From Clostridia bacterium (GTDB taxonomy: Bacteria > Bacillota > Clostridia > Oscillospirales > Acutalibacteraceae), in contig JAFRUA010000030.1 of the NCBI GenBank assembly GCA_017434855.1, positions 1 through 64,000 of the forward strand: 64,000 bases of DNA, written 5' to 3'. A program made the translations under genes and the position numbers. The notes below the pieces were generated by a model. That model had not been told where the DNA came from. It was given only the letters and a program-made list of their open reading frames with translations, and searched no databases. Below are positions 62,401-64,000 of this stretch, in pieces. Every line of letters begins with the position of its first letter. The stretch's first letter is position 1.

Positions 62401-64000
62401 GCACGGAAGAGAACGCGTATTCGACCTATATTGATACGCTCGACTTTGCTGCACTGGCGGCCGACGGCTCCGAATATGCACAGACGCTGCCGACGAAGCG
62501 TTATAAGGGCACCAGCAGCACGAGCGAAGTGTTCACCTACTTCACGGCCACCCCGGGCCAGCTGCTGATTACCTTGCTGCGCCAGGTGCTGACGCCCGAA
62601 CTGGTGATCTTCCTGGGCGACATGATCATGGGCATCTTTGAGAACATGGGGGTCCAGACAGCCTATGACGTGGAATCCAACGAACGTATCCAGGGTATCG
62701 TCACCAACATCGTCAACAACCTCAACACCCTTGCCACCGCGGCGGAGGGCGCAGACCACAACTATTCCGCCAAGCGCGTGGATATCCTCACCGGTCTCAT
62801 CATCGACCTGCTGACCGAGTACAGCCCGGACGGCACCGAGTACTACTTCTATGAGTACATGAACAAGGTCGACAGCGAGATCACGACGACCATGCAGTCT
62901 GACGCGTGGAAGGATTATTACATTGAGAGCGACGGCTATGATTGGGACAGCGTCGATGTGGACGAACACGGCGACAAGCTGTTCACCAGAGCCGAAGTGG
63001 AAGATGCGATCGCCAACCTCGACTACGTCATTCAGAAGGCGCTGCCCGATATCCTGGCTGCACTGTATGAAGAAGGCATGCTGTCGCTGAACATGGTGGA
63101 AGGCGTCATGGACTATACCAGCGGTTCCGGTTTCTGGGAGCTGGTCAAAGGCCTTCTTTCCACAAACCTGCTGACGGATGACTTCATCAACATGGTCGCC
63201 AACGCCCTGTTTGGCCTGATCGGCGGTTCCGGCGGCACGGTCGACGCCGTGATGAACATCCTGACTTCTGCGGGCATCGACTTTACCGCGAAGCACTTCT
63301 ATCAGATCGCGCCGAACACGGGTCTTGGCTCCTACATGCGCTACGGCTTTGACCCGAACTCCATCGACGCCGAGGCTGGCACCGCCCGGATCGCCGGTGA
63401 GACCGTCGAATTCGGTTGGGCCCAGATCATCGAGAACCACTATAAAGACGGCGACGGCAACATCAACTGGAAGTATGAGACCTATGAAGACAGCGATTTG
63501 CTGAAGCCCGACGACGAAGGCCATCCGGTCAAACTGACCGAAAAAGAAAAGGACGACGAGGGCCACGAAATCGACAAGCTTGCCTACAACGAAGCAACCG
63601 GCCAATATGAGCCTGTTTATGCGCGTTCGCTGACCGCGTCTGAATATCCGCGTGTCAAAGACGGCAGCCAGTACGTCTATGAATACAAGAACAAAGACGG
63701 CGAAACCGTCGAGTTCAAGTCCGAATACAGCTTCCTGAAGGCAATCCTGATCCTGAAGAATTCTGACGGTGAAGAATACGGCGACCCGATCATCTGCCCG
63801 CCGTCTGAGGACCTGATCGATGCAGGCAACACCTACAAGCTGACCGCGAAGGTCAACAAGGAAGCCACGCCGCTTTGGACCTGGAACCTTGACAGCATTG
63901 AAGGTGCAACCAGCGCCGAAACATTCATCGCGAAGAAGAACGCGTTCCTGGATGACATCTGGCTGATGATCTCCCCGCTGGACGACGTCTTCAAGGCCCT
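56481..64000 (+). CDS. Giant secreted protein, unknown function, runs off the window
   Basis: The ATG at 56481 follows TTAAGGAGGA, and the frame stays open to the last base: more than 2500 residues. A signal peptide is present (MKLGKKALSCLLAIMMII, then a cleavage region near CFGVLGATGD). Around residues 460-530 there are two EF-hand/dockerin-like loops (DSNNNGVADRVE; NHNNDRNRITEADYNALI). Much of the rest repeats long helical stretches of the type LLxxLL..GLLAW or LFGDTNAGVTALLDKPI, with Asn/Asp/Ala-rich links. I recognise no enzyme domain. A large surface or matrix protein is the likely role. The C-terminus is missing from view. Confidence 0.8.
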   Translation, partial: MKLGKKALSCLLAIMMIITSISVCFGVLGATGDTQARNLFNTIAMVYDDLKTGYDLDHAAEPDHSHVPYTTGGNQWTVEVDGYQSGWFQTARSFYNYVRTMAATGLNRTCTQYVDDAITAMRNLGLFGALTEAEVTKYLGYFRFNGTTAAVDLHIGPGYDILSWAPNINAIETDRSYYTGDLHFGVRSGCVDDATSTWTEQTVVDPEASDQLTIADIKQALQDCVRADAFQTWFNLDFDNMTVEEIMALVQGENSCANTLAAFSLVANLSGSATDAELWDAYVAPVVGKTWEQTNDWVQNGLMGAIYKAYAADYTQQLNTIMAEDTSAYTGAQKRDYYNRFVQICLNLENQEDYQFNNIFEQILPYMADGFYNKNDTKGTIHANLWVSSASTVGAALAAAKANVAKKFAEEYADAFMELIDREVPAYDRSNEKQAAAWLANPNPSNTNAWDGVDDSQYMEGDYLDSNNNGVADRVEAEQFVAAATAMLANIDGDILPYGTFDTIKTSFGSANPNHNNDRNRITEADYNALIAKIRLANINSNSASGFLNKAKIDAFIKSTILPGQTQANLQEIYTDYNALYVSVNAVRTQGGEAYALVFGNGWKTDGTDEENQAFNDASLAAADEYFQQYIDYDHLIKVTAINRLYTKLNTIVTRYCNGSSSINTNSDPTNGVRYYNFEAIIEAWSNIEITPASLFNWLAQGVPYVAQTGEHTQSELQNLYNTASAAYTNANTFKSNLRSLISGRGSGAGADIEIQKYLFGVGGVSTQSYGWRTSVNRITVSDITAAVNSVGLTSYGTATDANIKTLLNNAVNDLDQILVSNDVGSILDSLIMVDVKDDDGKYVYTYTVNGQEREYKSEQSGLTSAEINGTTYNLTQKKQGMLGKWKQNYRFLDTRTNTYKTVSVGDDVTNLREFLINLIIDLLYNGKLLNTLFQTIYPAIGGMITDGVWTNADPIDISVAYIYMQGLSGILRRGLPVSPHLFGTRDVGDGDVKWSYFYDGQHLPYNYSTVITAMNTATRYSEKAACWSAGILGKHSQDVSFWSKNGRTATQTSRSSFPSNGTIVDEFDVPASANVDWSAMEANPQNTWKLDARNPQTLYYALAAMFGPMGAVLRTALTGASSSVESNVGVGSNRLDVALSLEGDNLYTRLFEPLYWLLGISNYSSKSQIQSDTETEQAFGQCYVIKQSKGYGRDLWQHIFEPIINWMENTLFKNPVKTILDILPNLLAMLDDNQLVPKLKNIKIKFAVLGINVYTLELGSVLDIEALLRDKVGIDLSTGIDGVLQGLLGCTAKTNANEAPVGDDSHKTLMQYNKETGEVSETARATYKVGNTTYYFTDCGLLTQTLYNLLGDGLLAWMYSKTNTGAANTIANNKKSAVPLSLPVNRLLAGGSVTSKSLEDGYTHYKIATQPGIVLLEVLRWIADDGTWYKIEPLLAGVMTSEPDPDNPDEEPTDIVGMIGRILDGNADNIAAILIDLLNPYRVDTKTYTDTVRSGYTNFKNKDGETLLTQVTAGSKWKTKFALGEYLETILADDGNDRNGNNTIDKKMAKANAATESIDKIINNLVPLIGQILANIDALKPLIEKYNLTPIVERITSGQVNNLKDAVAEIVCSNEVVDILMDLLFGTHVADTEPDPETGEIDQHVGILSKLIADTEILERVVKLTKRIELDISPYGFYQAAAKEGPAKATNVSSTSIQLWLLRQAWKQRTGAYPAAGTELNTLKSTANLNYLKDQLSWADVAYETGIDWLGITSGETGIARYNKLKSFVEAFLQPLAPILNLILTNEPITIADKLTLRGGFGYSEAIVPIFEALGLKDTSACMYQYQFNNSVYTTNTFTASNLTTVNWTSLKGGNRYVPMANSPLDALFTGLGQLLFGDTNAGVTALLDKPITVLASVLPNVCYFLYEYNSDGTMTNNLSIAVQNLIAPVLQLLKIVDPVLERIIALDIEGLLDKYLDIETLLNDLISRLISGTEENAYSTYIDTLDFAALAADGSEYAQTLPTKRYKGTSSTSEVFTYFTATPGQLLITLLRQVLTPELVIFLGDMIMGIFENMGVQTAYDVESNERIQGIVTNIVNNLNTLATAAEGADHNYSAKRVDILTGLIIDLLTEYSPDGTEYYFYEYMNKVDSEITTTMQSDAWKDYYIESDGYDWDSVDVDEHGDKLFTRAEVEDAIANLDYVIQKALPDILAALYEEGMLSLNMVEGVMDYTSGSGFWELVKGLLSTNLLTDDFINMVANALFGLIGGSGGTVDAVMNILTSAGIDFTAKHFYQIAPNTGLGSYMRYGFDPNSIDAEAGTARIAGETVEFGWAQIIENHYKDGDGNINWKYETYEDSDLLKPDDEGHPVKLTEKEKDDEGHEIDKLAYNEATGQYEPVYARSLTASEYPRVKDGSQYVYEYKNKDGETVEFKSEYSFLKAILILKNSDGEEYGDPIICPPSEDLIDAGNTYKLTAKVNKEATPLWTWNLDSIEGATSAETFIAKKNAFLDDIWLMISPLDDVFKA

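Noticed and set aside
59610-63605. A 1331-residue minus-strand open frame
   Set aside because: Shadow of the open-ended secreted gene. Its composition (Val, Arg, Gln, His-rich) is typical of antisense frames in GC-rich coding DNA.

Overview
The window carries the chromosomal replication origin of a Gram-positive bacterium, most likely a Clostridia of the Oscillospirales/Ruminococcaceae type. The basis is the order dnaA-dnaN-yaaA-recF-remB-gyrB-gyrA, a noc-type gene next to mnmG-rsmG, SigA-like promoters, strong AAGGAGG ribosome sites, and many secreted proteins of gut-Firmicute style (BspA-like leucine-rich repeats, Listeria-Bacteroides repeats, GH25, transglutaminase). Coding strand flips at the origin: genes left of about 4.8 kb are on the minus strand, and most genes to the right are on the plus strand.

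Layout. 0-4.8 kb (minus): a secreted alpha/beta hydrolase, a two-gene operon of tiny amphipathic peptides, a GPH-family sugar symporter, tRNA-Arg(CCT) and nth. 4.9-19.6 kb: the dnaA promoter, dnaA, a spacer with DnaA boxes, dnaN, yaaA, recF, remB, gyrB, gyrA, an LCP ligase, a HAD phosphatase, mnmG (with an exact parS palindrome inside), rsmG and noc. 19.7-27.6 kb: a tightly packed seven-gene operon holding a zinc-ribbon membrane protein, a small membrane protein, a wall-anchored alpha/alpha-barrel (terpene-cyclase fold) protein, a DUF4430 lipoprotein, EcfT, an EcfA-EcfA'-EcfS fusion and a YfcE-type phosphodiesterase. The two surface proteins resemble the two domains of animal intrinsic factor/transcobalamin, so I infer a vitamin (cobalamin-like) capture and import system. 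27.7-30.8 kb: a cytosolic GH2 beta-galactosidase.

31-42 kb and 49.5-64 kb: single-gene units for large secreted proteins (Cys-pair repeat protein, LRR protein, phosphoesterase, transglutaminase, GH25 muramidase, a 2132-residue repeat protein and an open-ended giant protein), interrupted by a divergent EF-G paralogue. Several share a Cys-x2-Cys repeat module and end in a short C-terminal tail (Cys pair, then an aromatic amphipathic helix) that could be an undescribed anchoring or sorting signal. 42.2-48.2 kb: an XRE repressor and a divergent DUF4234 gene with paired palindromic operators, a YdcF-like protein, an iron alcohol dehydrogenase, a hydrolase with a Cys in its nucleophile elbow, and an orphan solute-binding lipoprotein with a LEA-like 11-residue repeat tail. 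48.3-49.5 kb: a REP-associated tyrosine transposase surrounded by five REP palindromes in direct and inverted arrangement.

All calls come from reading the sequence and from recalled family signatures; no database search was run. Long antisense open frames inside the GC-rich genes were treated as shadows.
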